This document shows, one piece after another, positions 7,621-15,379 of a DNA stretch of 52,603 bases. Source of the DNA: a virus; the IMG/VR virus record IMGVR_UViG_3300045855_000012, positions 1 through 52,603 of that record; one strand, 5' to 3'. The position numbers were made by a program, and so were the translations under genes. A model generated the notes under the pieces. It was given only the letters and a program-made list of their open reading frames with translations, was not told where the DNA came from and made no database searches. The first letter of the stretch is position 1. Each line of letters begins with the position of its first letter.

Positions 7621-7658
7621 AACTATATACTTATTGTTAATATATAGTTTAACAATAA
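7621..7658. repeat. Two interleaved inverted repeats upstream of helicase
   Basis: AACTATATA (7621-7629) is the inverse complement of TATATAGTT (7641-7649), and TTATTGTTAA (7631-7640) is the inverse complement of TTAACAATAA (7649-7658). The arms alternate A-B-A'-B', so two stems compete for the same RNA or the DNA forms a compound operator. The block ends about a dozen bases before the AAGGAG of the helicase, so it could control helicase translation or stop transcription of the HNH gene. Confidence 0.7.
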
Positions 7659-7664
7659 AAGACT

Positions 7665-8225
7665 TTACTTGTCAAGTTCAATAGTAACTAAGCTGTCAAG
7701 ATAGTCAGCTATCTGTCTATGTTCTTGTGAAGTTCCATTGTTCTTAATCCTGTTTGCTCTCCATGAGATGATGTGTACATTGCCTTTAACATAACCAAGT
7801 CCAGCATCTATCTGGTCAAAGCTGGGACTATTTTCCTGTACACAATGAGCAAAATAATCTAGCTGTATTCCTAAGATTGGGCACACATCGTTCCAAACAA
7901 GATCAGAAAAATCTATGTCCCATGTATATCCAATACGAATAGCATTCGCTTTCTTTGCACGAAACTTCTCACGTTTCTTTTCATACAACTCGGAGTCATC
8001 CTTATCTCCCCATTTCTTGTAATAGGCATCAGCTTTATTCTGCCTATTGACAATCAATCCACAGGTTGATCCCCATTCCGGAATGAATTTATCCACCACT
8101 TGTTTCATACGCTGACGAGAAATACCATATCTACGGGCAAGTTCTGCCATAGTTATACCAGTTTCTCCGTATTGTTTGATGTGGATGATTTCATTTTCCC
8201 AAGTATAAGTCTTTTTAAACGGCAT
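7665..8225 (-). CDS. HTH + HNH-like homing endonuclease
   Basis: A 186-aa protein. The N-terminal third has a helix-turn-helix (ITMAELARRYGISRQRMKQV) and the C-terminal half repeats the nuclease-like domain of the gene at 4270-4737: CPILGIQLDYF, SFDQIDAGLGYVKGNV, IISWRANRIKNN. A good ribosome site (AAAGGAAT) precedes the ATG. It has its own near-consensus promoter at 8247-8275. It lies exactly between primase and helicase genes, which are one protein in T7, so it is probably a mobile gene inserted there. Confidence 0.78.
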   Translation of the reverse strand: MPFKKTYTWENEIIHIKQYGETGITMAELARRYGISRQRMKQVVDKFIPEWGSTCGLIVNRQNKADAYYKKWGDKDDSELYEKKREKFRAKKANAIRIGYTWDIDFSDLVWNDVCPILGIQLDYFAHCVQENSPSFDQIDAGLGYVKGNVHIISWRANRIKNNGTSQEHRQIADYLDSLVTIELDK

Positions 8226-8246
8226 ATATTCCTTTACAAAACACCT

Positions 8247-8275
8247 ATTATATCATACCTAGAACAGAATGTCAA
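8247..8275 (-). promoter_or_regulatory. Consensus sigma-70 promoter for HNH-like gene
   Basis: On the minus strand TTGACA (8270-8275), a 17-base spacer and TATAAT (8247-8252) match the consensus at all twelve positions. It lies 22 bases before the ATG of the gene at 7665-8225 and starts right after the primase stop. It is the strongest sigma-70 match noticed in the window and would also feed helicase and polymerase genes. Confidence 0.85.
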
Positions 8276-8276
8276 G

Positions 8277-9044
8277 CTATTTCTGCAAGAACATCTCAAT
8301 TTCTTTGTCAGTGTAACACTTGGGGTCAAGTTCCGAGTAAACGGTGTTAGCTGACAAACCAACCCACTGACACTTCTCGGCTATCTCCCTTGCTTCACGC
8401 CATTTGTCACGATCTAGCCAAATGGTGATGAACTCGTAAGGCTCCGTGCCGTCGCTCTGGCGGCCCTTCAGAGCGATTATTTTGTGAGCTGGTACGTTGG
8501 TGCCAAGTGCAGGCATTGCATCGCACTGAGAGGCTATACGGATGGCTGACAGGGCATCTTCAGTGATTACCAACCGCCTTCTATGCTGCCCAGTGGTACT
8601 TTTGTAGATCGGAGAAACTTCGCTGGTGGAACCTTGGTTAAAGTACTTGGCTTTAGCTGCCCGGTCAGGGTCAAAGTTACGGGCTTGTATGCAACGGGTT
8701 TGGCCTTCCTTGTCTTTGTATTCATAGATGAGTTGGTTGAAGTATAGGGAGTACTGGAGGCCACGTTGTATAGCTGTTGGAATTGATACATCAAACTTTG
8801 CGAGGTACTCGACACAGGCTGCTGAAAAATCATGTCCGCAGTCTCTTGGGGTGTGTAATGCTGGGTCGCTGCACTCTGTGTCGTCCAAGTGTTCATTGAG
8901 CCGTTCAGTGACGAATCCTGAAAGGCTACCTCTGCCTGACTTACGGCAACCGAAGCAGAACCACCCACCATCGGAGTAGTTGGCCCTGTTGTCTCTGGAA
9001 CCACAGTAGTTGCAAGGCCCGTGGCCGACGAATTTGTTGGCAAT
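8277..9044 (-). CDS. DNA primase with zinc-binding and TOPRIM domains
   Basis: A 255-aa primase, about the size of the primase half of T7 gp4. The N-terminus holds a zinc knuckle (PCNYCGS ... GWFCFGCRK) that reads template signals. The middle has a CIQARNF / AKYFNQG region, and the TOPRIM core shows VITEDALSAIR and ITIWLDRDKW. An AAGGAG sits 7 bases before an in-frame ATT (9042-9044), which gives MANKFVGHGPCNYC. A TTG one base further on is in another frame that loses the zinc finger. The helicase is a separate gene downstream. Confidence 0.85.
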   Translation of the reverse strand: MANKFVGHGPCNYCGSRDNRANYSDGGWFCFGCRKSGRGSLSGFVTERLNEHLDDTECSDPALHTPRDCGHDFSAACVEYLAKFDVSIPTAIQRGLQYSLYFNQLIYEYKDKEGQTRCIQARNFDPDRAAKAKYFNQGSTSEVSPIYKSTTGQHRRRLVITEDALSAIRIASQCDAMPALGTNVPAHKIIALKGRQSDGTEPYEFITIWLDRDKWREAREIAEKCQWVGLSANTVYSELDPKCYTDKEIEMFLQK

Positions 9045-9055
9045 TTTAGTTCTCC

Positions 9056-9232
9056 TTAGTTTGATAGACCGTCTTCGTCGTCACCTTCTTCATACTCACT
9101 CTCGGTGTACTTCACATCATCAGCAATAGTGTTGAAGCATTTGTTACACAAGTCCACATAGGTATTGGAATTGGTAAACTTACGAGTGGATTCCTGAGTA
9201 GTCAAGATAACATTACAAGCATTACAGCGCAT
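9056..9232 (-). CDS. Zinc-ribbon protein, 58 aa
   Basis: A small protein with two Cys pairs (MRCNACNV near the start and LCNKCFN near residue 30) and an acidic C-terminal tail (YEEGDDEDGLS). This is a zinc ribbon followed by an acidic tail, typical of small phage transcription or replication accessory proteins. Its start overlaps the end of the 231-aa gene upstream and its stop lies just before the primase ribosome site. The function is unknown. Confidence 0.7.
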   Translation of the reverse strand: MRCNACNVILTTQESTRKFTNSNTYVDLCNKCFNTIADDVKYTESEYEEGDDEDGLSN

Positions 9233-9917
9233 TTTCTTCTTCCTTTTGGTTAATTTGTTCAGCAGTCATATTCTCACACCACGCCATTACACCACAATTA
9301 TGCACTGTAGTGCCACTATAGTTGTCCAACTCACTGTTGTAACCTGCACTATAGTACGTCCAGTACTTCTGGAACTCCTCTGGTACATCAAACTTCCAGC
9401 TCTTAGCAAGAGTAAAGCCACGGTCATAGATCGCACGGTCTGCTTGAGCGTGTTTGCTAGTCAAAGCATCCTCAAAATTCTTGAACTTCTTGTCACCATT
9501 CGAGATACGGATGATGTAAGACACCAGAGAGATGAGATATGTCTGGTTGAAGTAGTAACGTGGGACGAACATCAGGATGTTACCATCCACAACCTCCATT
9601 GTCAAGGGGAAGTCAGGCTTTTCAGCATTAATACAACATGCAATATTGTGCATAAACACATCAATGTCAGTGACATGGTACAAGCGTAGCCACACACCAT
9701 CGTCATTTAGCTTCATGTCATGGTTGTTAAGACCGTAAGCTATGACATGTTTACCATGATAACGTGCTACCACATCATTCAGGTAATCCTTACACATGAA
9801 CCGTCCTGTCTGTGGCAGGAATGTATCACCATCACGGTAGTACACTTGCCAACGCAGCGAGTTAGACTGAGGTGCTTCGCTGTAATGATACTGTGGGTCA
9901 GCTTCAAACTTATACAT
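9222..9917 (-). CDS. Unknown protein at end of amidoligase cluster, 231 aa
   Basis: A soluble protein beginning MYKFEADPQYHYSEAP, aromatic-rich, with a central VDGNILMFVPRYYF segment. I do not recognise the family. The start is ATG at 9915-9917, overlapping the stop of the ATP-grasp gene; the frame extends to 10133 but only inside that gene. Coupling to the ATP-grasp gene suggests a partner or substrate-handling role in the same pathway. Confidence 0.7.
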   Translation of the reverse strand: MYKFEADPQYHYSEAPQSNSLRWQVYYRDGDTFLPQTGRFMCKDYLNDVVARYHGKHVIAYGLNNHDMKLNDDGVWLRLYHVTDIDVFMHNIACCINAEKPDFPLTMEVVDGNILMFVPRYYFNQTYLISLVSYIIRISNGDKKFKNFEDALTSKHAQADRAIYDRGFTLAKSWKFDVPEEFQKYWTYYSAGYNSELDNYSGTTVHNCGVMAWCENMTAEQINQKEEENAL

Positions 9918-10605
9918 TTTGGGTGATTCCTTGGACGTATTTTTCAATGTTGCTACCAGTGATGCCGGGCGCACTGTTAACTTCAATGATGAAAAGGTCG
10001 TCGTTCCTCTCATTATATCCAATATCGACGCCACGGAAGTCCGACGTGCTAACTTTTGCCGCTGCAAGAGCAAGTTCACGTAGTCCGGCTGGCTCGTTCT
10101 CCACCTGTTGACAGAATATGTAGCCATTTGCAAGGTTCCTTACTTTAGTATCACGTTGATCGGTCCAGCCTGTCTTCTTACGCTTCTCCACCACAGACAC
10201 CACAGTGTCCTTGAATACATGCACACGAAACTCACGTTTCTTCTTCTTGTACATTGTGTACACAGGACAGGGCTGGAAATCTTCCATAGTTTCCATGATG
10301 ACAATGCCCTTACCGCAACTGCTGTTCAGGTACTTACGACCAAACACTGTCTTACCACTAGCAATCCACGCTTGGGCCATCTCAGGTGACTGTGTGAACT
10401 CCAAGGATGATAGACCTTGTGACGCGAACCAAACATATTGAGCAATCTTATTCACAGAATGCCCATAGCGGTACTGAATACGGCGTGTAGACAGCTTTGT
10501 AGTGCGAAGCACCCTATGCCCTAGCCGTTGCGTTAACGCACCAGCAAGGAGCTTTAGAGAGGCAGAGAACCGTGTAGATTCAGTGCAGAGCAAGGACAGT
10601 TTCAT
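9910..10605 (-). CDS. ATP-grasp carboxylate-amine ligase
   Basis: A 231-aa protein with an ATP-grasp core. GRKYLNSSCGKGIVIME is the flexible nucleotide-covering loop, KKKREFRVHVF is a central strand, DFRGVDIGYNERNDDLF carries the metal-site acidic residues and FIIEVNSAPGITGS is the terminal catalytic strand, with the E-x-N typical of the fold. Such enzymes activate a carboxylate as acyl phosphate and join it to an amine. It overlaps the amidotransferase gene upstream. It is short for the family, so the N-terminal domain is reduced. It is the third ligase of the cluster. Confidence 0.82.
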   Translation of the reverse strand: MKLSLLCTESTRFSASLKLLAGALTQRLGHRVLRTTKLSTRRIQYRYGHSVNKIAQYVWFASQGLSSLEFTQSPEMAQAWIASGKTVFGRKYLNSSCGKGIVIMETMEDFQPCPVYTMYKKKKREFRVHVFKDTVVSVVEKRKKTGWTDQRDTKVRNLANGYIFCQQVENEPAGLRELALAAAKVSTSDFRGVDIGYNERNDDLFIIEVNSAPGITGSNIEKYVQGITQNV

Positions 10606-11746
10606 GCTTAACTCGCTTAGATGGGGTTACTTTCTTTAGATCACCTAGCCGGATTGTAACCATGCCAGTAGCTTTGTCATATTCCATGTCCGTTACACGG
10701 CCATAATACAGACAATTCAAGAAGGATTCCTTAGGATGCAATTCATTCAGATCAAACTCTGCTTGAACCACATGGTCAAAGGTAAACTCTTCAATGTCTC
10801 CCATGAGGAGAACATCAGATGCACCTTGTGCTATTGTTTTAGGAAAATCTTTCTCGATGAAGTCATCAGCCCAGAAGTCTGTTAACGCACCGAACCAACG
10901 CTTTTTTGCTGCTTTGAAAGCGTTCTTGCTCATCCGATTAGTCCCACCACGTTTGCCCTGTCCAGCCACCGTGGAGGCGGTCTTCCAATTGCCAGTTACC
11001 GTATTGGTAACTGGAATAGCTTTTTTTGGCATGTAACTGACAACCTCCACTTTGTTAGTGTCAAGATCAATCTTGTACAGAGTGTTCTCTTTCACAACAA
11101 CAGGCTCGTGGCCTTTAAGTGTTACACCATTACGCCCAAGTATCCAGTACAACAAGCCCATCTCAGATGCCCAGAAGAACCCTTCAGGAGTGTCTACAAA
11201 GCTCATAGGACGCTGATCGTTGCGGAGTAGATAGACCTGATGGTTATTCTGACTATACGCAGCAATGGCGTATGCACCCTTGACCTTACCGATAGCTTCC
11301 TCAAAGGCAGCCAAGTCCCAATCACCATTGAGTACTGGCTCAAGGTGAATGGCAAGAGCTTCACTATCCACCACAGTATCAGCTAACTCCTTGTGATTGG
11401 TTAACGTACCATTATGTACCATAGCAAACTCACCCTTGACGACGAATGGGTGAGCATTCTCGTCAGAGCCAATGCCAATAGTCTTCTTACGATTGTGTCC
11501 AATCAAAGCCTTACCGCGAGGGTACATAGCCTTACCAAGGTCAGACATTTGAATCTGATCTAGTACATAAGGAGCAGCATAGCCTTCCTTCATGATGCCG
11601 AAACCAGCAGTGTTCTCCACCATAATTACACCAGTGGAGTCATCTCCACGCAGCGTATCACAGAACAACATTTGATAGAAAGACTCCTCAGTCTTCTTAT
11701 CAAACCCAAAGTTACCACGAGGTACAACCCCAACAATTCCACACAT
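10580..11746 (-). CDS. Class II glutamine amidotransferase (Ntn hydrolase)
   Basis: A 388-aa protein. It begins MCGIVGVVP with the catalytic Cys2 exposed after Met removal, followed by DTLRGDDSTGV, ALIGHNRKKT, HPFVVKGEFAMVHNGTL and VDSEALAIHL. These are the glutaminase-domain motifs of the GlmS/PurF family. The sugar-isomerase domains of GlmS are absent; the last 150 residues are unlike any domain I recognise. The enzyme should release ammonia from glutamine for a neighbouring ligase. The start overlaps the amidoligase stop as TAATG. Confidence 0.88.
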   Translation of the reverse strand: MCGIVGVVPRGNFGFDKKTEESFYQMLFCDTLRGDDSTGVIMVENTAGFGIMKEGYAAPYVLDQIQMSDLGKAMYPRGKALIGHNRKKTIGIGSDENAHPFVVKGEFAMVHNGTLTNHKELADTVVDSEALAIHLEPVLNGDWDLAAFEEAIGKVKGAYAIAAYSQNNHQVYLLRNDQRPMSFVDTPEGFFWASEMGLLYWILGRNGVTLKGHEPVVVKENTLYKIDLDTNKVEVVSYMPKKAIPVTNTVTGNWKTASTVAGQGKRGGTNRMSKNAFKAAKKRWFGALTDFWADDFIEKDFPKTIAQGASDVLLMGDIEEFTFDHVVQAEFDLNELHPKESFLNCLYYGRVTDMEYDKATGMVTIRLGDLKKVTPSKRVKHETVLALH

Positions 11747-12513
11747 TAGATCACCGCCAGTTTCAGGTCAAGGATTTGGTTGGTCATAAGACTGCGAACC
11801 AAGGTATAGTCATTGCTCAAACGAGAGCAGCCAAAAATCTTACCAAAGAGCATCTTGATGTTGTCCTCTTGTAAGAGGGTTGAATCAAGTGGAGCTTCCT
11901 TGGCAGTAGCCAACAAGTTACGGATGATGAGCAGCCATTCATCCATCAACACATCATCAGCATGACCATGCATATGACGGAACTCAATCGTACCCTGCTT
12001 GGTCAGGGGCTTGAGATTAAGTGCCGTGTACTTGTGCCAACGACTAATCATGTTGGATATACTACCACTATAAATACTAGGCAGATAAGTCTCTGTCAAG
12101 GGTGTGCAGTGAATGTTATCACGACGATCAGGAGCACACATCAAGAAGAAGGCTTCCTCAAACAAGGCATACAACCATACAGTATCCCGTACTTCCTTGA
12201 GCTTCATGTTAGCGCAGTTAGCATGGACATGAATGGATGTACGCTGAGAGAACGGGTCGAATGTGCCTGTGCTGATAGTCCCATGCAACTTCTTGAACAT
12301 AGTAGAAGCAACAGGGATGGACACAGGATTACTGATGTACTCGTGTCCGTTGTTACGCAACGAACCATCAGTAGTTACGCGCCAGCCTAATTGCTCTGCT
12401 CGTCCATGATCGGTGATGGCCTCAATCTCACACTCGATGCCAACGAATTGCCCAGCGGTAGGATCACGCAGTGCATCAATGTGTATCTCACAACCCAATT
12501 CATCCCAAATCAT
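11746..12513 (-). CDS. GS-like amidoligase (Amidoligase_2 type)
   Basis: A 255-aa protein with the glutamine-synthetase-like amidoligase pattern. FVGIECEIEAI carries the metal-binding acidic residues, followed by VTTDGSLRNNGHEYIS, then TSIHVHANCAN and GTIEFRHMHGH. In this family the enzyme uses ATP to form an amide between a carboxylate and an amine, often on peptides. The start overlaps the stop of the 198-aa gene upstream (ATGA). It is one of two ligases of this fold in the operon; the other is at 13107-13862. Confidence 0.82.
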   Translation of the reverse strand: MIWDELGCEIHIDALRDPTAGQFVGIECEIEAITDHGRAEQLGWRVTTDGSLRNNGHEYISNPVSIPVASTMFKKLHGTISTGTFDPFSQRTSIHVHANCANMKLKEVRDTVWLYALFEEAFFLMCAPDRRDNIHCTPLTETYLPSIYSGSISNMISRWHKYTALNLKPLTKQGTIEFRHMHGHADDVLMDEWLLIIRNLLATAKEAPLDSTLLQEDNIKMLFGKIFGCSRLSNDYTLVRSLMTNQILDLKLAVI

Positions 12514-13106
12514 ACTAACACCTCATAATGTTCATTGTGGTCAACCATGTGCTGCATAATTTCCGGCAGGAAAATCTTATGCATCATACTGATACGCTTG
12601 GTAGTGTAATCAAACATAGCAATAGTTCGATTGTCAATCAGAATTTTACCTGACCGTAGATAAGACATACGTGGACTCAACGCAATGGCCTTGGTCTTAG
12701 CCTTGGTGTTGAACGCATTGCTGAACGATGAGTAGCTAGGCTTACCGACAAAAGCCTTGAGAGCAGGGAATCCAACATCAACTGCTGTACCTGTAGCTAC
12801 ATTGGTAATCATCGTGTTGTCAGAGCACAGACCACGACGATACTGCCGAGCAGGAATACGCTGCAACAGATAGACAGAATCTTTCCACTGAAACGTTGCC
12901 TTGTGTGGCAGGATGAAGTTCACAGTGTAAGGAGCAGCATCACTGAGATACATCTCAAACGCTGTGTTGTCCTCGTCAACACCACTGATACCATCAGGAC
13001 GTACCTGATGAATCATGAACAGCTTGTCACCAAACTCAGAGAACTTTACATAAGTACCCTCATAGTACTTCTGTATGTCTCGCCAATTGCTTGACGTAAA
13101 ATCCAT
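12510..13106 (-). CDS. Unknown protein inside amidoligase cluster, 198 aa
   Basis: A soluble protein (MDFTSSNWRDIQKYYEGTYV...) placed between the two amidoligases and directly coupled to both. It has no catalytic motif that I recognise. The N-terminal part looks like a small beta-barrel (GTYVKFSEFGDKLFMIHQV). Its fixed place between two ligase genes suggests a substrate, carrier or binding subunit. That is inference from context only. Confidence 0.72.
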   Translation of the reverse strand: MDFTSSNWRDIQKYYEGTYVKFSEFGDKLFMIHQVRPDGISGVDEDNTAFEMYLSDAAPYTVNFILPHKATFQWKDSVYLLQRIPARQYRRGLCSDNTMITNVATGTAVDVGFPALKAFVGKPSYSSFSNAFNTKAKTKAIALSPRMSYLRSGKILIDNRTIAMFDYTTKRISMMHKIFLPEIMQHMVDHNEHYEVLV

Positions 13107-13862
13107 TTAGATCACCTCCAAGTTAAACTCATCGACCAACGAACGAGCAACAGATTTGTTGTTGTTGTTGATGGCTTCAAGAATGGACTCAGCATACACA
13201 GACACATCCCACGTACCAGCAGTAGCCTCAGCACGAGTGGTGTTACGGAACACCCAATCAATCAAGCGATCTTCAAAAATCCAGAAGTTCGACAGAGTAC
13301 GGTACTCCACACCATAACTCTTTACTCGGTGTGCTCCGGCTTTTCCATACAGTTGTTTACGATCTTCACCACTATCCATAAGTACACTAGCCACGCCAAG
13401 AAACAAATCACAGTTGCGTACCACATCGGTGGCATCTTTGGCAGTTTCGATGTGAATATGGCCGCCAGCACTACGCATAAAAGGATGCGGAGGCTGTGGT
13501 TTCTGGTTAGTTTTGTTAGTCCAAGCATCATAGTCAGGCTCACATCCAAATATATGGGCAGCAGGGTGCTGCATTTGATCTTCAGGGAAGACAATACAAG
13601 ACAACTTACTGAATGACAAGTTTGGCAGATACTCCAGACTCTTAGCCATCACAGCGTTGATAGACCCTATGAGTTCTTCACTGGTGGATGCTGGGGGAAT
13701 GCCATACTCAAGGGATACGTTGTCCTCTTGCAGTGTATAGCCAGCAGGCATGTCAGGAATCTGCAAAGGATTCCACTTATCAGCCATGATGTAACCAATG
13801 GCGCTGATGGGTTTACCATTAACGTCAACCAAAAAAGTCTCGGGGTCGCTACCAATACGCAT
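13107..13862 (-). CDS. Phage COOH-NH2 ligase type 2 (phiEco32-like)
   Basis: A 251-aa protein matching the type 2 phage COOH-NH2 ligase pattern. RIGSDPETFLVD lies at the N-terminus, then GYTLQEDNVSLEYGIPPAS, SAGGHIHIETA and GVEYRTLSNFW. These correspond to the acidic and histidine metal or ATP sites of the glutamine-synthetase-like fold. The family was defined from phages such as phiEco32 and is predicted to join amino acids or peptides through amide bonds. AGGAG precedes the ATG. It stands directly after the class I amidotransferase gene. Confidence 0.85.
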   Translation of the reverse strand: MRIGSDPETFLVDVNGKPISAIGYIMADKWNPLQIPDMPAGYTLQEDNVSLEYGIPPASTSEELIGSINAVMAKSLEYLPNLSFSKLSCIVFPEDQMQHPAAHIFGCEPDYDAWTNKTNQKPQPPHPFMRSAGGHIHIETAKDATDVVRNCDLFLGVASVLMDSGEDRKQLYGKAGAHRVKSYGVEYRTLSNFWIFEDRLIDWVFRNTTRAEATAGTWDVSVYAESILEAINNNNKSVARSLVDEFNLEVI

Positions 13863-13875
13863 AATATTCTCCTAG

Positions 13876-14538
13876 TTAATAAGCAATGTCAACCAACTCA
13901 AGGATGTATTCACGAATCAAATCGTTGCAATACAAGGCAAACTCATGGTCATTGTTAACCCATTCAGGATGACCCTGAATAGCAAGACCACGAATATCAG
14001 GGAACCAACATACCTCAACCTCAGGCTTACCTGTCATGTCCACCTCATTATCTGTACCATCCAAGTAAGTATCAGATAGGTGATGTGTAGCAGTAGCCAG
14101 CACCTTACAGTTCACATCATATGGGTACATCAACTGATGGTGTGCTGATGTAGTGGTGATGAGTTCACCATGATGTGTAAGCATAGGATGTTGTCCCATG
14201 TTGTGTCCATGCATGTGCTGGATAAGCCAGCCACCAGCAGCACAGCACATCATCTGAGCACCACGGCACACACCAATCATCGGTATCTTGTGTGCCTTGC
14301 AATACTTCATCGCTCCCCATTCAAATAAGTCTCGACCAGATGGACCATTTCCTGCTTGACTGCGACGACTAACACTATGAGAATACAGAGCAGGATGAAT
14401 GTCTGTACCACCCCAGAAGACAACAGCATCGACACCATCAAAGCCCACCTTAGATACGTCTTGTTGCAACGCAAACACATCGTCGAATGGCGACGCACTA
14501 TGACCAACAGGGCAATAGCCCAACGTGAGTTTCTTCAT
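13876..14538 (-). CDS. Class I glutamine amidotransferase-like / gamma-glutamyl hydrolase (peptidase C26)
   Basis: A 220-aa protein of the triad amidotransferase fold. FWGGTDIHPALY lies near residue 42, the nucleophile elbow GVCRGAQMM has Cys91, and IQGHPEW supplies His190 and Glu192. This is closest to PuuD-like gamma-glutamyl hydrolases, which cut gamma-glutamyl amides, although it could supply ammonia instead. GGGAG precedes the ATG. As the opposite activity to the ligases beside it, it may trim or recycle gamma-glutamyl products. Confidence 0.85.
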   Translation of the reverse strand: MKKLTLGYCPVGHSASPFDDVFALQQDVSKVGFDGVDAVVFWGGTDIHPALYSHSVSRRSQAGNGPSGRDLFEWGAMKYCKAHKIPMIGVCRGAQMMCCAAGGWLIQHMHGHNMGQHPMLTHHGELITTTSAHHQLMYPYDVNCKVLATATHHLSDTYLDGTDNEVDMTGKPEVEVCWFPDIRGLAIQGHPEWVNNDHEFALYCNDLIREYILELVDIAY

Positions 14539-14539
14539 A

Positions 14540-14971
14540 CTAACATTCTCCCATAGATTCCAAGATAACAGGCTTGCACTTAACTACCCAATTGGTAGTA
14601 GTGTTGAGTATCTCTGTCCTATCACGAACAGATTGGATACTCAGGATTAGCGGTGGCTCATTCCAATCCACTGTGCCATAGTCATTGTAATGACGACACA
14701 CACCAATGACTTGACACAATCCATATGTAGCCAAATCCTTAGCATCAGCAGGCCATACAGTGTCACCTACTTGGAACTTGCAGTCCGATTGAGCACGACT
14801 TACCTCAGTCACACGATGCCGATAGACCTCAACAGTTAGTCCCATCTTCTCAGCACGAGTAGTCTCGAAGGGAGAAGGCGCGCCAGTGTGGTGAGTGACT
14901 GCGTAGTTCTTTTGTGGTGGATGGATTGGTTTAGCAATCACACGCTTGGTTGCAAAGTATTGTTCAATCAT
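14540..14971 (-). CDS. Hypothetical protein, 143 aa
   Basis: A two-part protein. The N-terminal half is basic and Pro/His-rich; the C-terminal half is a small beta domain (CKFQVGDTVWPADAKDL) that resembles SH3-like or KOW-like barrels. It is first in line before the amidotransferase/ligase genes and its stop lies two bases before the class I amidotransferase start. GGAG precedes its ATG. The function is unknown. Confidence 0.7.
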   Translation of the reverse strand: MIEQYFATKRVIAKPIHPPQKNYAVTHHTGAPSPFETTRAEKMGLTVEVYRHRVTEVSRAQSDCKFQVGDTVWPADAKDLATYGLCQVIGVCRHYNDYGTVDWNEPPLILSIQSVRDRTEILNTTTNWVVKCKPVILESMGEC

Positions 14972-14989
14972 TTTTTGCTCCGAAAAAAC

Positions 14990-15379
14990 TCATGTTGTTG
15001 TATTCAATTCAGGAAACATCTCAGGGTCTTCGTAGAACATTGGCGCTGTGGAGATAGAGCCAAGAAGGCTCTTTTTACGCACAACTTGTGTTGATTTAGC
15101 AGCAGCATTGATAATGGTGCGCTTCTTCAAATCATTCTCTGCATACTCATTGCGAATAACCTCTACAATACCATTGGCAGGGTCAAGATTGAGTACCAGC
15201 ATAAAGAAACAACTGTATTCCTTCTGCTCAAAGTAATGCTTGAAATGCTTCTCATGTTCCAAGGCATTAGCCTCAGACGAGGGAGCATTGCTGTTATCAC
15301 GCACCGTGATGGCCTTGAGGAGTTCCATTGGACCCCTCTCGTATTTGTCAGAGCAACTATAAAAAAGATATTGTTTCAT
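14990..15379 (-). CDS. Hypothetical protein, 129 aa
   Basis: A soluble acidic protein (MKQYLFYSCSDKYERGP...) with a central strand-rich segment (SCFFMLVLNLDPANGIVEVI). No family is recognised. Its ATG directly follows the stop of the 168-aa gene. It is part of the same leftward operon as the amidoligase genes and could belong to that pathway or to general host takeover. Confidence 0.7.
   Translation of the reverse strand: MKQYLFYSCSDKYERGPMELLKAITVRDNSNAPSSEANALEHEKHFKHYFEQKEYSCFFMLVLNLDPANGIVEVIRNEYAENDLKKRTIINAAAKSTQVVRKKSLLGSISTAPMFYEDPEMFPELNTTT

Noticed and set aside
8567-9043. A 158-aa Ser/Thr-rich protein read from TTG at 9043
   Set aside because: The frame one base away encodes the primase zinc finger and joins the TOPRIM domain without a break; the Ser/Thr-rich frame is its shadow.
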